From the NCBI RefSeq assembly GCF_017495225.1, contig NZ_JAFEIG010000003.1, positions 55,108 through 119,107 of the forward strand: a DNA stretch of 64,000 nt, given 5' to 3'. Below the pieces are notes generated by a model. It saw nothing but the letters and a program-made list of their open reading frames with translations, had not been told where the DNA came from and did no database searches. Positions 10,432-21,210 of this stretch are shown one piece after another (position 1 is the stretch's first letter; each line of letters opens with the position of its first letter). Position numbers and translations under genes: made by a program. The DNA is from Daejeonella sp. (GTDB taxonomy: Bacteria > Bacteroidota > Bacteroidia > Sphingobacteriales > Sphingobacteriaceae).

Positions 10432-11244
10432 ATGAAGGACGAATTTTTAAGGCATATATTCAAAAAGCAACAAGAAGCAAATTCGGTACCATCAAACGAA
10501 GAAATTTCGAATTGGGCTTTAGAACTAATTCAATTGCTCTATCCAGAAAAATCGAAGCGTACTTTACATTCCATTGACGAGCTCAAAACCGAATTCAAGA
10601 AGCTTGAAGTTGAACTTTGTAAGATCATGGAATCCACAAAAGCATGTTTACATTGTAATCATGCCCAATTGTCTAAAGATTTTTTTGAGACATTACCAGA
10701 AATATACCGACTCTTGAATACCGATATCAAGGCCATTTTCGATGGCGATCCGGCAGCAAAGAGTGAATTTGAAGTCGTGAGAGCCTACCCAGGCTTTTAT
10801 GCCATCTCATTTTATCGCCTGGCACATGCGCTATATAAATTAGGGATCCCTTTATTGCCACGAATTTTCACAGAATATGCCCATTCAAAAACGGGTATCG
10901 ACATACATCCAGCAGCGGAGATTGATGAGTATTTTCACATTGATCATGGAACAGGAATTGTAATTGGCGAGACCTGCAAAATTGGAAAACATGTAAAAAT
11001 GTACCAGGGAGTAACTTTAGGAGCCTTGAGTGTCCATAAAAGTATGGCAGATACTAAAAGGCATCCCACCATTGGCGACCGTGTAGTTGTTTACTCGGGA
11101 GCGACGATTCTTGGTGGAGAAACAGTTATTGGAAATGACAGTACCATTGGAGGAAATGTATGGCTCACCAAAAGCGTTCCTGCAGGCTCCTTTGTTTATA
11201 ATATCGCTGAAGTAAGAATATCATCCACAAAAGAGAAATCATAA
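10432..11244 (+). CDS. cysE: serine O-acetyltransferase (EpsC-type); ATG at 10432 preferred over TTG at 10396
   Basis: TGIDIHPAAEIDEYFHIDHGTGIVIGETCKIGKHVKMYQGVTLGALS hexapeptide-repeat SAT signature; TAATG overlap with the next gene. Confidence 0.92.
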   Translation: MKDEFLRHIFKKQQEANSVPSNEEISNWALELIQLLYPEKSKRTLHSIDELKTEFKKLEVELCKIMESTKACLHCNHAQLSKDFFETLPEIYRLLNTDIKAIFDGDPAAKSEFEVVRAYPGFYAISFYRLAHALYKLGIPLLPRIFTEYAHSKTGIDIHPAAEIDEYFHIDHGTGIVIGETCKIGKHVKMYQGVTLGALSVHKSMADTKRHPTIGDRVVVYSGATILGGETVIGNDSTIGGNVWLTKSVPAGSFVYNIAEVRISSTKEKS

Positions 11245-12116
11245 TGGCAGGAATCATTGATTTAGTAGGAAATACCCCTCTGGTGGAGTTGCAGCGCTTA
11301 AACCCCAACCCGAACGTAAAAATTTATGCCAAATTAGAAGGCAATAATCCAGGAGGAAGTGTTAAAGACAGAGCAGCGCTAAATATGATAAGAAGTGCCA
11401 TTGAGCGGGGTGATATTAGCAAAAAAACAAAGCTTATCGAAGCAACCAGTGGTAATACAGGAATCGCTTTAGCGATGATTTCAAGCTTGTATGGCATTGA
11501 AATAGAATTAGTTATGCCATCTAATTCAACAAGAGAGCGTACCTTAACCATGGAAGCTTTTGGTGCGAAAGTAACCTTACTTGATGGAATTGAACTTTGC
11601 AGAGATTATGCTGAAGAAAAAGCTGCGAGTGGTAAAAGCTATCAACTCAATCAATTTGCTAATCCAGATAATTTCATGGCACATTATAAAACTACGGGAC
11701 CAGAAATCTGGCGAGATACAGAGCAAAAAATAACGCATTTTGTGAGTTCTATGGGGACCACAGGCACTATTATGGGATGTTCAAGATTTCTAAAAGAAAA
11801 GAATCCCAACATACAAATTATTGGATGCCAGCCAACTGAGGATTCATCTATTCCCGGGATACGCCGTTGGCCAGAGGCATATTTACCAAAAATATTTGAA
11901 CCTAGCCGCGTAGACCGCATCATGGATATTTCTCAAACTGAGGCCACTGTTATGAGCCGTAAATTGGCGAAAGAAGAAGGAATATTTGCAGGAATGAGTA
12001 GTGGTGGTGGGGCTTCCGCAGCTATCAGATTAGCTTCAGAATTGGAGGAAGGAGTGATTGTATTTATTGCTTGCGATCGAGGAGATCGATATTTGAGTAG
12101 TGATCTTTTTGGATAA
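11244..12116 (+). CDS. cysM: cysteine synthase (O-acetylserine sulfhydrylase B)
   Basis: LVGNTPLVELQRLNPNPNVKIYAKLEGNNPGGSVKDRAALNMI; EATSGNTGIALAMI. Confidence 0.93.
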   Translation: MAGIIDLVGNTPLVELQRLNPNPNVKIYAKLEGNNPGGSVKDRAALNMIRSAIERGDISKKTKLIEATSGNTGIALAMISSLYGIEIELVMPSNSTRERTLTMEAFGAKVTLLDGIELCRDYAEEKAASGKSYQLNQFANPDNFMAHYKTTGPEIWRDTEQKITHFVSSMGTTGTIMGCSRFLKEKNPNIQIIGCQPTEDSSIPGIRRWPEAYLPKIFEPSRVDRIMDISQTEATVMSRKLAKEEGIFAGMSSGGGASAAIRLASELEEGVIVFIACDRGDRYLSSDLFG

Positions 12117-12117
12117 T

Positions 12118-13146
12118 TTAATGATTGCCATATTTCTTAAAATCTACAATTTTAGGCGAATGACAGTGTTTATTGATGATTTGATTTATAATTTCATGCG
12201 TCATATCTGGATAATTAACCTCAGTAATTTTTGATGAATGTATCCAAGCATTGATAATCATATCATTTTTATCATGCAGATTTTTAATAACAGGAACACC
12301 CATTTCTTTTAATGCAGCAGCGTTTAATTGCTGCTCATATTGATTTTTCATGGGAATAACCAAGAGCTTCTTTTTCATAAATAAAGCCTCGGCAGGAGTT
12401 TCAAAGCCAGCCCCACATAGCACCCCCTCTGATGAAGCCATGCTACTTACAAACATCTCATTATGAATGGGTTGTACGGTAATATTTTTATGGGTAAATG
12501 CTTTCCGATTATGTTTTGAAAACACATCCCATCTTACATTTTTAAATTGACTTAACTTTGCAATCAATCGCTTATCATCGTAGGCAGGAAGATAAACCGT
12601 ATAATGTCCTTTATTTTCAATCTTTTGATTTCTAACCTGAGCTCTAATTACCGGAGTGAAAATATGATTTTCATAAGATTTAAAGTGAAAACCATATTGT
12701 GCAGTATTAGGTGCATAATTTTTGAGAATTAACTTACCTAACATATCAGTATGTTCTGCTTTGGGAGCCTCCTCAGCTAAAACTGCAGCTTGATGACTCA
12801 ATCCGATGCAAGGAATATTCTTCATGTAGCAAGCCCATGATGATACCGGTTCAAAATCATTGATAACCAAGTCATAGTTCTCCACTGGTAAAGCATTGAT
12901 TTCTTTAACTAGCTTACGAATATTAGATTTCACGAAGGTTTTCCAGAGATCAACACCTCCAGCCTTCCCGAAAATAAAACTGAGTCCGCGTAATTTATAC
13001 TTCAAATGGAAAGGCAAACTAAGATCACCCTGGGTGCCACTCACAAGAATATCGACATTTCCATGTTGCTTAAGACAAGGAATTATATCCATTGCCCTAC
13101 TTAAATGTCCATTTCCTGTGCCTTGAATGGCATAAAGTATATTCAT
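12118..13146 (-). CDS. glycosyltransferase family protein
   Basis: MNILYAIQGTGNGHLSRAMDIIPCLKQHG...; CGAGFETPAEALFMKKKLLVIPMKNQYEQQLNA. Confidence 0.85.
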   Translation of the reverse strand: MNILYAIQGTGNGHLSRAMDIIPCLKQHGNVDILVSGTQGDLSLPFHLKYKLRGLSFIFGKAGGVDLWKTFVKSNIRKLVKEINALPVENYDLVINDFEPVSSWACYMKNIPCIGLSHQAAVLAEEAPKAEHTDMLGKLILKNYAPNTAQYGFHFKSYENHIFTPVIRAQVRNQKIENKGHYTVYLPAYDDKRLIAKLSQFKNVRWDVFSKHNRKAFTHKNITVQPIHNEMFVSSMASSEGVLCGAGFETPAEALFMKKKLLVIPMKNQYEQQLNAAALKEMGVPVIKNLHDKNDMIINAWIHSSKITEVNYPDMTHEIINQIINKHCHSPKIVDFKKYGNH

Positions 13147-13278
13147 TAATTAGGAGATAATCTGCTGCTAAATTGCTAAAAATCTATGAGACCTCATCGC
13201 AAAAAGAAAAATTAAGATTTCCTATTATTAAATATAAATTACAAAAATTAATTTTATTTTAAAAATTATAATGAAAAT

Positions 13279-13308
13279 AACAAAAAACCTCCGTAAAGGT
13301 TTTTTGTT
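13279..13308. terminator. Bidirectional intrinsic-terminator-like hairpin
   Basis: AACAAAAAACCT-CCGTAA-AGGTTTTTTGTT, 12-bp perfect stem. Confidence 0.75.
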
Positions 13309-13316
13309 ATAAAATT

Positions 13317-13625
13317 TTATAAAAGCAAAATTAAGACCAAAAGAATAATGATTATCGCACCAACAGAAAGATAAACACCTCCATTAGTAACCTTTAATTC
13401 CTTTTTCATTTCAATTAATTCGTTGCGTAGGTTTTTTCGTTCTTTCGAATTTAATTGAGATCTATCGATATTTTTAATTTCTTCAATTCTCTTTGTAATT
13501 ACCTCAATACGGGCTTTTTGAGTCTCTGTCAGTACGGGTTTATTATTTTTCTCCTTTGCAATTACACTTGAGAACGACAAAAGGAAAATTAATGTGGTAG
13601 CGATTAAATACTGTTTCTTTTTCAT
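13317..13625 (-). CDS. small secreted/membrane protein with signal peptide, coiled region and C-terminal TM
   Basis: Internal start MKKKQYLIATTLIFLLSFSSVIA looks like a signal peptide; C-terminal VYLSVGAIIIILLVLILLL. Confidence 0.65.
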   Translation of the reverse strand: MKKKQYLIATTLIFLLSFSSVIAKEKNNKPVLTETQKARIEVITKRIEEIKNIDRSQLNSKERKNLRNELIEMKKELKVTNGGVYLSVGAIIIILLVLILLL

Positions 13626-13778
13626 GATGATTTTAAGGTTAAATGAATAATAAATACGAATGTGGGCCATTCCAATAATGAATAAACAATTATTGAGCCA
13701 TTAATAGAAAAGGCTTTTTTGCGAAGAATTGAGGGCTTAACAAGGAAAACTGTCTTGAAATCAGGAATAAATCTAATA

Positions 13779-15152
13779 TTAATCCAAAATTGCTCTAGTT
13801 TTAAATGGGAATTGTATGGAATGATTAAAGATTAGATTCCGTATATAATCATTTGATGGATAGGGAGTTAAATTCTTTTTAAGATTTGATATATCCTGAT
13901 CAATTTCATCCGCTGAGACATATCCCATTCCATAAAAATGACCATTTTCTACTAAAATACAGCTTTTCTCTGCTAGATTACGACCATCATCAACAAGTAA
14001 AAAACCCGGTAAACTTGCTTTAAGATTATGTATAGCATCAAGTACACGTTGATTATAGCATTCTGGACTTTCAATTTGCTGGCATGCTTGTTTACATATT
14101 TGTTCATTTATAGATATACAGGGTTCAGCATTTTTTTGAACAAAGCATAATTTGGGACAAAGATTAAACTCACCTATTAAATTTTTAATCATTGTATGTC
14201 CTTCGAGCACCCGATTAAAGGTATAAAAAGGCTTAGAAAACTTATTACGTTTATCAACGGCCATGCGTAAATATCCATTTTGATCTTCATATAGGTATAA
14301 ACCATAAGTATGTTCAAACCTTTTTAAAGAACGGTTATAAGCCGGCCATAGACGCTTAATTTCAACAGCCTCCAAAATAAAAGCCATTAATTCTGTACCA
14401 CATTCTTGAAAACTTATATGATGAACATCCCTCAAAAACTCTTGTTTTTGTTTACCTGGTTTATTATTCGCAAAATGACTTGAAACACGCTTTTTAATAT
14501 TTTTTGCCTTGCCAACATAAATCACTTTTGATTTACTATTGTGGAAATAATAAATTCCAGAAACAGATGGCAATTTATCCATATCCTCTCTAGGTAAATG
14601 TGGAGGAAGAGACTGTTCCTTAGAACGAGGATTTAATGTTTTGTTGATATGTCCTTCTTGATCATTTTCTAGTAACATAGAAAATAGCACTGCCGTAGCT
14701 TCCGCATCTCCCATAGCTCTATGTCTGGCTAAAATATCAATTCCAAGTGAGGAACAAAGTTTACCAAGGCTGTATGAAGGTAATCCTGGTAGAATTTTGC
14801 GACTTAATCTGACAGTACATAGTTTCTTTGTTTGTAAATTATAGCCAGACTTTGCTAGATGATAGTGAAGAAAGGAAAAATCGAAATTGACATTATGTGC
14901 GACAAATATTTTATCATGTAGAAGCTCATAAATCTCTTTTGCATAATGATCAAAGGTAGCTGCAGTACTAACCATTTCATTACTAATCCCTGTGAGCGAT
15001 TGAATATAAATTGGTATGGGAATTTTGGGATTAATGAGGGTCTGGAATTTATCAACTATTTCCCTCCCATTATGAATTACTATTGCGATTTCGGTAATCC
15101 CATTCGCACTGGCATGGCTTCCTGTTGTTTCAATATCAACTATCGCGTACAT
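13779..15152 (-). CDS. DnaQ-like 3'-5' exonuclease fused to a GIY-YIG nuclease domain
   Basis: N-term MYAIVDIETTGSHASANGITEIAIVI...VAHNVNFDFSFLHYHL...HRAMGDAEAT (DEDDh); mid SGIYYFHNSKSKVIYVGKAKNIKKRVSSHF (GIY-YIG). Confidence 0.92.
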   Translation of the reverse strand: MYAIVDIETTGSHASANGITEIAIVIHNGREIVDKFQTLINPKIPIPIYIQSLTGISNEMVSTAATFDHYAKEIYELLHDKIFVAHNVNFDFSFLHYHLAKSGYNLQTKKLCTVRLSRKILPGLPSYSLGKLCSSLGIDILARHRAMGDAEATAVLFSMLLENDQEGHINKTLNPRSKEQSLPPHLPREDMDKLPSVSGIYYFHNSKSKVIYVGKAKNIKKRVSSHFANNKPGKQKQEFLRDVHHISFQECGTELMAFILEAVEIKRLWPAYNRSLKRFEHTYGLYLYEDQNGYLRMAVDKRNKFSKPFYTFNRVLEGHTMIKNLIGEFNLCPKLCFVQKNAEPCISINEQICKQACQQIESPECYNQRVLDAIHNLKASLPGFLLVDDGRNLAEKSCILVENGHFYGMGYVSADEIDQDISNLKKNLTPYPSNDYIRNLIFNHSIQFPFKTRAILD

Positions 15153-15219
15153 TTTATTGTTTTAGCTCAAATGTATTTATTTTTACTAATATTTTTAGTA
15201 AAAAAGTAAAATTAAAGAA

Positions 15220-15429
15220 TTATTTCTTTAAAGGTTTTAGAAGATATTCCAGCCCGTTTAATTTGATCTCATACATTGTTGCCAATAAGGTACCTAATTT
15301 GCCAGCAGGAAAGCCATTAGAATGATACCAAACCAGATAAAACTCAGGCAAATCACAGATCAATCGTCCTTTATATTTACCAAAAGGCATCCTCATAGTA
15401 ACCAGCTCTAACAAAATTTCAGGATTCAT
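15220..15429 (-). CDS. DUF3820 family protein
   Basis: MRMPFGKYKGRLICDLPEFYLVWYHSNGFPAGKLGTLLATMYEIKLNGLEYLLKPL. Confidence 0.85.
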   Translation of the reverse strand: MNPEILLELVTMRMPFGKYKGRLICDLPEFYLVWYHSNGFPAGKLGTLLATMYEIKLNGLEYLLKPLKK

Positions 15430-15432
15430 TTA

Positions 15433-16608
15433 TCAAATTGATTTTGAAGATGGCCTATAAATAAACTGAAGATAAATCAATGCAAGCATAGTAAATGAGC
15501 CTATTACATAAAAAGTAAGTGGAATCATGGCTACATCGCTTACAAACAAAGCACCCGCAACAAAGGCTCCTAGTCCAATGCCAGCCTCAAGGGCGATATA
15601 CATGGTGGCGATTGCTTTTCCTCTAAAATCAGGGTGACTAAGATCAACGATCCATGCGGTAATTGCCGGAGATAACATTCCTGTGGCGATGCCATAAACT
15701 GCCGAAGCCAACATGAGTGCTAAAGGAGAGTTAGCTCTTGCAATTAAAACCATGGCAATCACTAGTAAAAACAAAGATGATTTGATGATTTTAACTCTCC
15801 CAATTCGATCTGATAGTTTTCCAGATAAAAAGCGTATCAACAGTGATGAAACAGTAAAAACCATAAAGAATAGTCCCTTATTGGCTACTCCCAAATGACT
15901 TCCCCAATCAGAAATAACAGTAAGTATTGCACCATAGCTTAAATAGGAAAGAAAAGTAATTAAAGCGCCTGGCAATACCCTTAATTCAATTAATTCACTA
16001 CGATTTAACTTAAACATAGAAAAATTGAAAGGCTCTTTCTTTTTGAGAGTTTCTTTCATATTCATTAGGATTATGATGGATAAAAGTGCAATAAAAGAGG
16101 AGCAATAAAACATGGCATTAATTGAAAACTGCTCTGTTAATTCACTACCAATAGCGGGACCAATAGCTAAACCAGTACTAAAACAGAGTCCGTGGATACC
16201 CATAGCCTCTCCCCACCTATTTGCGGGTATAATATCAGCAACATAGGCGGCGGTTGCTGTAGGCTTAAATCCTGTAGAGAAACCATGAAACAATCTCAAC
16301 CATAAAAAACCGGCAACAGTAGTAAGAAGAGGATATAAAAAACCACAAATTACACAGACTAAAGATCCTACAGCCATAACTGGCACTCTTCCAATTTTAT
16401 CAGTTAATTTTCCGCTAAATGGTCTTGCAATTCCTGCAGTAATGGTAAAGAGTCCGATGATATAGCCTTTATACTCCGCCCCACCCATGCTACTAAGGTA
16501 GGCGGGCAGTTCTGGAATAAGCATATTAAAACTTGCTGAGAACAAAAAAGAGCTCAAACAAAGCAGTGCAAATTGTAAATTATAGATAGGGTGTTTAGGA
16601 GTTGGCAT
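15433..16608 (-). CDS. MFS transporter
   Basis: About 12 hydrophobic segments; GKLTDKIGRVPVM and GKLSDRIGRVKII motifs. Confidence 0.92.
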   Translation of the reverse strand: MPTPKHPIYNLQFALLCLSSFLFSASFNMLIPELPAYLSSMGGAEYKGYIIGLFTITAGIARPFSGKLTDKIGRVPVMAVGSLVCVICGFLYPLLTTVAGFLWLRLFHGFSTGFKPTATAAYVADIIPANRWGEAMGIHGLCFSTGLAIGPAIGSELTEQFSINAMFYCSSFIALLSIIILMNMKETLKKKEPFNFSMFKLNRSELIELRVLPGALITFLSYLSYGAILTVISDWGSHLGVANKGLFFMVFTVSSLLIRFLSGKLSDRIGRVKIIKSSLFLLVIAMVLIARANSPLALMLASAVYGIATGMLSPAITAWIVDLSHPDFRGKAIATMYIALEAGIGLGAFVAGALFVSDVAMIPLTFYVIGSFTMLALIYLQFIYRPSSKSI

Positions 16609-16748
16609 AAATCAGGTTGAAGCAAATTAAGCAAAATTTTATGGATATTTTTTGAAATAATCAGATCGGTAACAAAATTCAATTAAATAAAAAATAATGG
16701 CTTTATTTCGGGGATTCTTGATAGTTTTGCGACGAGAAATCACGATTT

Positions 16749-18035
16749 ATGCGCCCGCTTAAACTAATTACCTTTTTAGTACTATTTTTAACTTTAGGTT
16801 CAGCATTCGGGCAGAGTAGTTCGGCTTTAAAGAAACGTAAAGACCTTATTAATAAGGAAATTGAGCAGCTAAAAAGAAGCCGAAGCAAAATCGACAAAAG
16901 TAAAAAGCTTTCACTAAATCAGATCAACTTATTAAATACCCAAATTAGGTTAAGAGAAGAAAAGATCCGTACCATCAATACGGAGATTAAAATGCTGGAT
17001 ACCAAAATTATCAGCAATACCACTGAGGTAAAAAGTTTGCAGTCGAATTTAGAGAAACTGAAGGCTGAATATGCCAAAATGGTCGTTTTCGCTTTCAAAA
17101 ACAAGGGTGCTTATCATAAATTAATGTTTCTTTTTGCAGCTAAAGATTTTAACCAGGCCTACATGCGTCTAAAATATATTCAGCAATCGGGGCAGTTTAG
17201 AAAAAAGAAGGCAAATGAAATCCAGAATACTCAAACTAATTTAAAGAAAGAAATTTCGGTATTAGACCTAAATAAGAAGGAGAAAAGCGATTTATTGATG
17301 GATCAAATTTCTGAAAAACAGGACTTAGGAAAAGATAAAGTCCAGCAATCAAAAATTCTAAATTCCTTAACCAAGCAGGATAAAAATCTTCAGCAGCAAT
17401 TATCAAAGAAACAAAAGGAAGCTGCCGCACTAAATAGCGCCATTCAGGCGGCCATTCGCAAAGAAATTTTAGCTGAGCAGAAAAAAGCTGCTGAACGTGA
17501 AAGACTTGCCGCAGAGGCAAAGGCAAAAGCCAATAAAACGAAAGAACCTGTAACTGCAATAAATGAAAGTGCAAAGAAAACTAGCATTGAAGCCAAAGGC
17601 TCCTCTATTTTAGCTTCAAGTCCCGCAGACGCAAAACTATCTTCCTCATTTTTAGGAAGCAGAGGCCGTTTACAAAAGCCGGCAAAAGGAATTGTAACTC
17701 AAGGTTTCGGTCAACAGAAATATAATAATGTTACTGTATTTAACCCAGGAATAACTATCAAAACAGAGCCTGGGGCAACAGTTTCGGCAGTTTATGGGGG
17801 CAAAGTAAGTAAGGTAATTTTCTTAGTCAATTCTTATACGGTAATCATCCGTCATGGGGAGTATTTTTCTATCTATTCGAAGCTGAAAAACGTGAGTGTA
17901 AGTGCAGGTCAGGAAGTACAAGCACGACAAAGCCTTGGATCAGTTGCAACCGATCAATCAGACGGTGTAACAGAAATGCAATTTCAAATCTGGAAAGGTG
18001 GAACTCCAGTAAATCCATCCGGCTGGATTCTGTAA
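16749..18035 (+). CDS. murein hydrolase activator EnvC-like, M23-type C-terminal domain
   Basis: Signal peptide, long coiled coil, then LQKPAKGIVTQGFGQQKYNNVTVFNPGITIKTEPGATVSAVYGGKVSKVIFL. Confidence 0.9.
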   Translation: MRPLKLITFLVLFLTLGSAFGQSSSALKKRKDLINKEIEQLKRSRSKIDKSKKLSLNQINLLNTQIRLREEKIRTINTEIKMLDTKIISNTTEVKSLQSNLEKLKAEYAKMVVFAFKNKGAYHKLMFLFAAKDFNQAYMRLKYIQQSGQFRKKKANEIQNTQTNLKKEISVLDLNKKEKSDLLMDQISEKQDLGKDKVQQSKILNSLTKQDKNLQQQLSKKQKEAAALNSAIQAAIRKEILAEQKKAAERERLAAEAKAKANKTKEPVTAINESAKKTSIEAKGSSILASSPADAKLSSSFLGSRGRLQKPAKGIVTQGFGQQKYNNVTVFNPGITIKTEPGATVSAVYGGKVSKVIFLVNSYTVIIRHGEYFSIYSKLKNVSVSAGQEVQARQSLGSVATDQSDGVTEMQFQIWKGGTPVNPSGWIL

Positions 18036-18145
18036 GCTTATTTCAGAATTAAAGAATAGTCCTAATAAGAATATCGCAAAATCAAAGAATTCCGATTTTA
18101 CTAGGAAAATTGATAAAATTTTAGTATATTATTTGAAGGGTTCAA

Positions 18146-19027
18146 CTATTTCCCAGAATTTTCTTCAATAAGAAGTTGAATTATTCCATCGACTAAACCC
18201 ACTCTCGGGACAAATATCTGCTTCACACCGCCCCATTTCATCACGCTAAGGTAAATCTCTGATGCTGGAATAATTACATCAGCTCGATCATGATTGAGAC
18301 CCAAGACATTAATTCTATCCTTCAAAGAAAATGAATTAAGATAATCATAAAGGGCTTTCAATTTGGCGAATGAGAGTGCTGAACCATCCTTTTGATCAGA
18401 CATTTTAAATAATTTATTAATATTACCCCCTGTACCGATTCCTGACAAGTTTTTATGATTTTGCGCCTGACTTTTCACCCATTCTTTCATCTCTGCCCAA
18501 GTCTCATCCTTATCTTGATTATCTAGAATACGTATTCCGCCAAGGTTAAATGAACGTGAAGCAATCATTTCGCCTTTACTAAAAACAGAAAGCTCAGTAC
18601 TACCACCACCAACATCAATGTATAAGTAATTTTTCTTTTGGTCTAGGCTCTCTTCAATATGACTTGCATAAATAATTTTGGCCTCTCTTTGTCCTTCTAC
18701 AATTTCTAAATCAATGCCTGCATCTTTCTTAATCATTGCCACAATTTCTGCTCCATTTGTAGCTTCACGCATGGCAGAAGTGGCACAAGCCATATATTCA
18801 GACACTTTATAAACATCAATTAAATTACGAAAAGCTACCATCGTTTTTAAAAGATCTTCAATCTTCTTCGCTGAAATATTCTTGTCGAGGAATGCATCAT
18901 CACCAAGCCTTAAAGGAACACGAATAAGCGTATTCTTTTTGAAGCTAATAGTTGCTTCATTCTGCTTAATATCAGCTATTAATAACCTGACAGCATTCGA
19001 TCCTATATCAATAGCGGCGTATCTCAA
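18146..19027 (-). CDS. Ppx/GppA family phosphatase (exopolyphosphatase)
   Basis: MRYAAIDIGSNAVRLLIAD; YLYIDVGGGSTELSVF. Confidence 0.93.
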   Translation of the reverse strand: MRYAAIDIGSNAVRLLIADIKQNEATISFKKNTLIRVPLRLGDDAFLDKNISAKKIEDLLKTMVAFRNLIDVYKVSEYMACATSAMREATNGAEIVAMIKKDAGIDLEIVEGQREAKIIYASHIEESLDQKKNYLYIDVGGGSTELSVFSKGEMIASRSFNLGGIRILDNQDKDETWAEMKEWVKSQAQNHKNLSGIGTGGNINKLFKMSDQKDGSALSFAKLKALYDYLNSFSLKDRINVLGLNHDRADVIIPASEIYLSVMKWGGVKQIFVPRVGLVDGIIQLLIEENSGK

Positions 19028-19031
19028 TGTA

Positions 19032-21086
19032 TTATTTCTTATATTTTAAATAATGATAAATATCTGTCTGGGCTCTTACAGGTATTTTACTTTTAGTCTT
19101 ACGATAACGATTATTATTTTGCTGATTAATTTCTCTAGCCTTAGTATTATCATTTAGTTGAATATCGATAATTTTAAGAATTTCAGATTTCACTTCCTGA
19201 TCTAAAATTGGAAAACCAACCTCTACCCTTTGGTCCAAATTTCGAGCCATAATATCGGCAGAGGTAAGATACACTTTTTCTTTGCCCGAATTGGCAAAAA
19301 TCCAAACTCTGGCATGTTCTAAAAATCGATCAATGATACTAATTACCTCAATACGCTCACTAAAGCCTTTCACACCTGGCACAAGACAACACATACCTCT
19401 TATGATCAGCTTAATATTTACACCGGCATTATTAGCCGCATACAGTTTAGCAATAACCTCCTCATCCGTTAAGCTATTCATTTTAAGGATTATATAGGCA
19501 ATCTTCCCTGCTTTAGCATTTTTAATTTCTTGATTAATTAAACTATTCAGCTTTTGCCTGCTTTCAAGTGGTGATACAATCAAGTGAGTATATCCCTTAT
19601 AAAAAGTTTGGGTTCGTAAACCCTCAAATAATTTCACCAATTCGGCATTTATTTCAGTATTAGCGGTAAAAAGACTATGATCACCGTATAATTTGGCAGT
19701 TTTCTCATTAAAATTACCTGTTGCAAGGTTTGAGTAATACTTAATATGGCCTCTTTCCTGCCTTTTTACTAAACAAATTTTAGAATGTACTTTATAGTCG
19801 AGGATACCATAATTAACAATTACCCCCTCCTCTTCGAGTTTATTAGACCAATAAATATTAGCACGCTCATCAAATCGAGCCTTCAGTTCCAAAAAGCAAT
19901 AAACCTTTTTACCGTTTTTGGCGGCATTAATCAAAGCGTGAATTACCCTCGAATTTTCAGCAAGTCGGTATAAAGTAATACTAATCTCTTTTACCTTGGG
20001 ATCTATTGCCGCTTCTCTTAAAAAATGGATGATATAATCGAATGACTGATAAGGTAAGTTAATGAGATAATCACGCTTAGATATTTGTGCAAATATGCTA
20101 CTCATGATCGACAATCCATTTACTGGAAGTGAAGGTAAAGGCGAATACTCAAGACTAGCATCTCCAACATTTGGAAAGCTTATAAAATCCTTAAAATTAT
20201 GATATCGATTACCTGGAATGAGTCCGTCGATATTTAAATCCAATTTATCAACCAAATAATTAACCATATCTAAAGGCATGTCCTTATCGTATAGCAATCG
20301 CATTGGGCGGCCCTTACTCCTCTTATTTAAGCTTTTTGTTAAAGCTTCAATAAACTTATCACTTACATGTTTATCCAAATTTAACTCTGCATCGCGCGTT
20401 AGCTGTATCGAATAAGATTCTATTTGATCATATTTAAAAATAAAAAATATCTCATCTAGGCAATATCGAATTACATCATCAATGAGCGTAATAAACTTCA
20501 ATTTATTAGTCTCAGGAAGCTCTAAAAATCTGTTGGGACCAGCTGTTGGGATTTCTATTAAAGCTAGGCGCGATTTTTCAAGATTTTTATTCTGAACTAG
20601 TCTAACGAAAAAATAAATAGCCCGATCCTTTAACTCAGGAAAAGGCTCATTTTTATCAATCATTACAGGAACAAGGGTGGAAAGCACCTTTTCCCTGAAA
20701 TAATTTTGCACGTACAAACCTCGCGAAACGTTTAATTGCTGTTCGTTTAAAATAAAAATTTTCTGTTGCTCAAGCTCCTTGAGAATTATATCCCGATATA
20801 AATGATTGAACTTATTCTCTTGTTGAACAACAATATTTTTTATCTCATTTAAGGTTTTCTTTGGATTAAAGCCTAATAACTCTTTCGATTTAGTATTGAC
20901 ACTAGAAAGTCTATTTAAAGTAGCTACTCTTACGCGATAAAATTCATCTAGGTTGGATGAAAAAATTGCTAAAAAACGAATACGCTCAACAAGAGGGACA
21001 GATTTATCGGCTGCCTCCTGCAATACCCGGTCGTTGAACGACAACCAGCTAATCTCTCGATTAATAAGCGGAATATTTTTGGGCAT
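19032..21086 (-). CDS. ppk1: polyphosphate kinase 1
   Basis: NREISWLSFNDRVLQEA; KEISITLYRLAENSRVIHALINAAKNGKKV; LATGNFNEKTAKLYGDHSLFT. Confidence 0.96.
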   Translation of the reverse strand: MPKNIPLINREISWLSFNDRVLQEAADKSVPLVERIRFLAIFSSNLDEFYRVRVATLNRLSSVNTKSKELLGFNPKKTLNEIKNIVVQQENKFNHLYRDIILKELEQQKIFILNEQQLNVSRGLYVQNYFREKVLSTLVPVMIDKNEPFPELKDRAIYFFVRLVQNKNLEKSRLALIEIPTAGPNRFLELPETNKLKFITLIDDVIRYCLDEIFFIFKYDQIESYSIQLTRDAELNLDKHVSDKFIEALTKSLNKRSKGRPMRLLYDKDMPLDMVNYLVDKLDLNIDGLIPGNRYHNFKDFISFPNVGDASLEYSPLPSLPVNGLSIMSSIFAQISKRDYLINLPYQSFDYIIHFLREAAIDPKVKEISITLYRLAENSRVIHALINAAKNGKKVYCFLELKARFDERANIYWSNKLEEEGVIVNYGILDYKVHSKICLVKRQERGHIKYYSNLATGNFNEKTAKLYGDHSLFTANTEINAELVKLFEGLRTQTFYKGYTHLIVSPLESRQKLNSLINQEIKNAKAGKIAYIILKMNSLTDEEVIAKLYAANNAGVNIKLIIRGMCCLVPGVKGFSERIEVISIIDRFLEHARVWIFANSGKEKVYLTSADIMARNLDQRVEVGFPILDQEVKSEILKIIDIQLNDNTKAREINQQNNNRYRKTKSKIPVRAQTDIYHYLKYKK

Positions 21087-21210
21087 GCGATAAAATAAAA
21101 TCCTTTCTAAAGGAATATAGAAGAGTAAAAATCAGAAATAAATGTTAACAAATTATTAAGTCCAGATTAAATCTAATAATCCTTAAAAATAAACCATATT
21201 TGGCTTAAAT

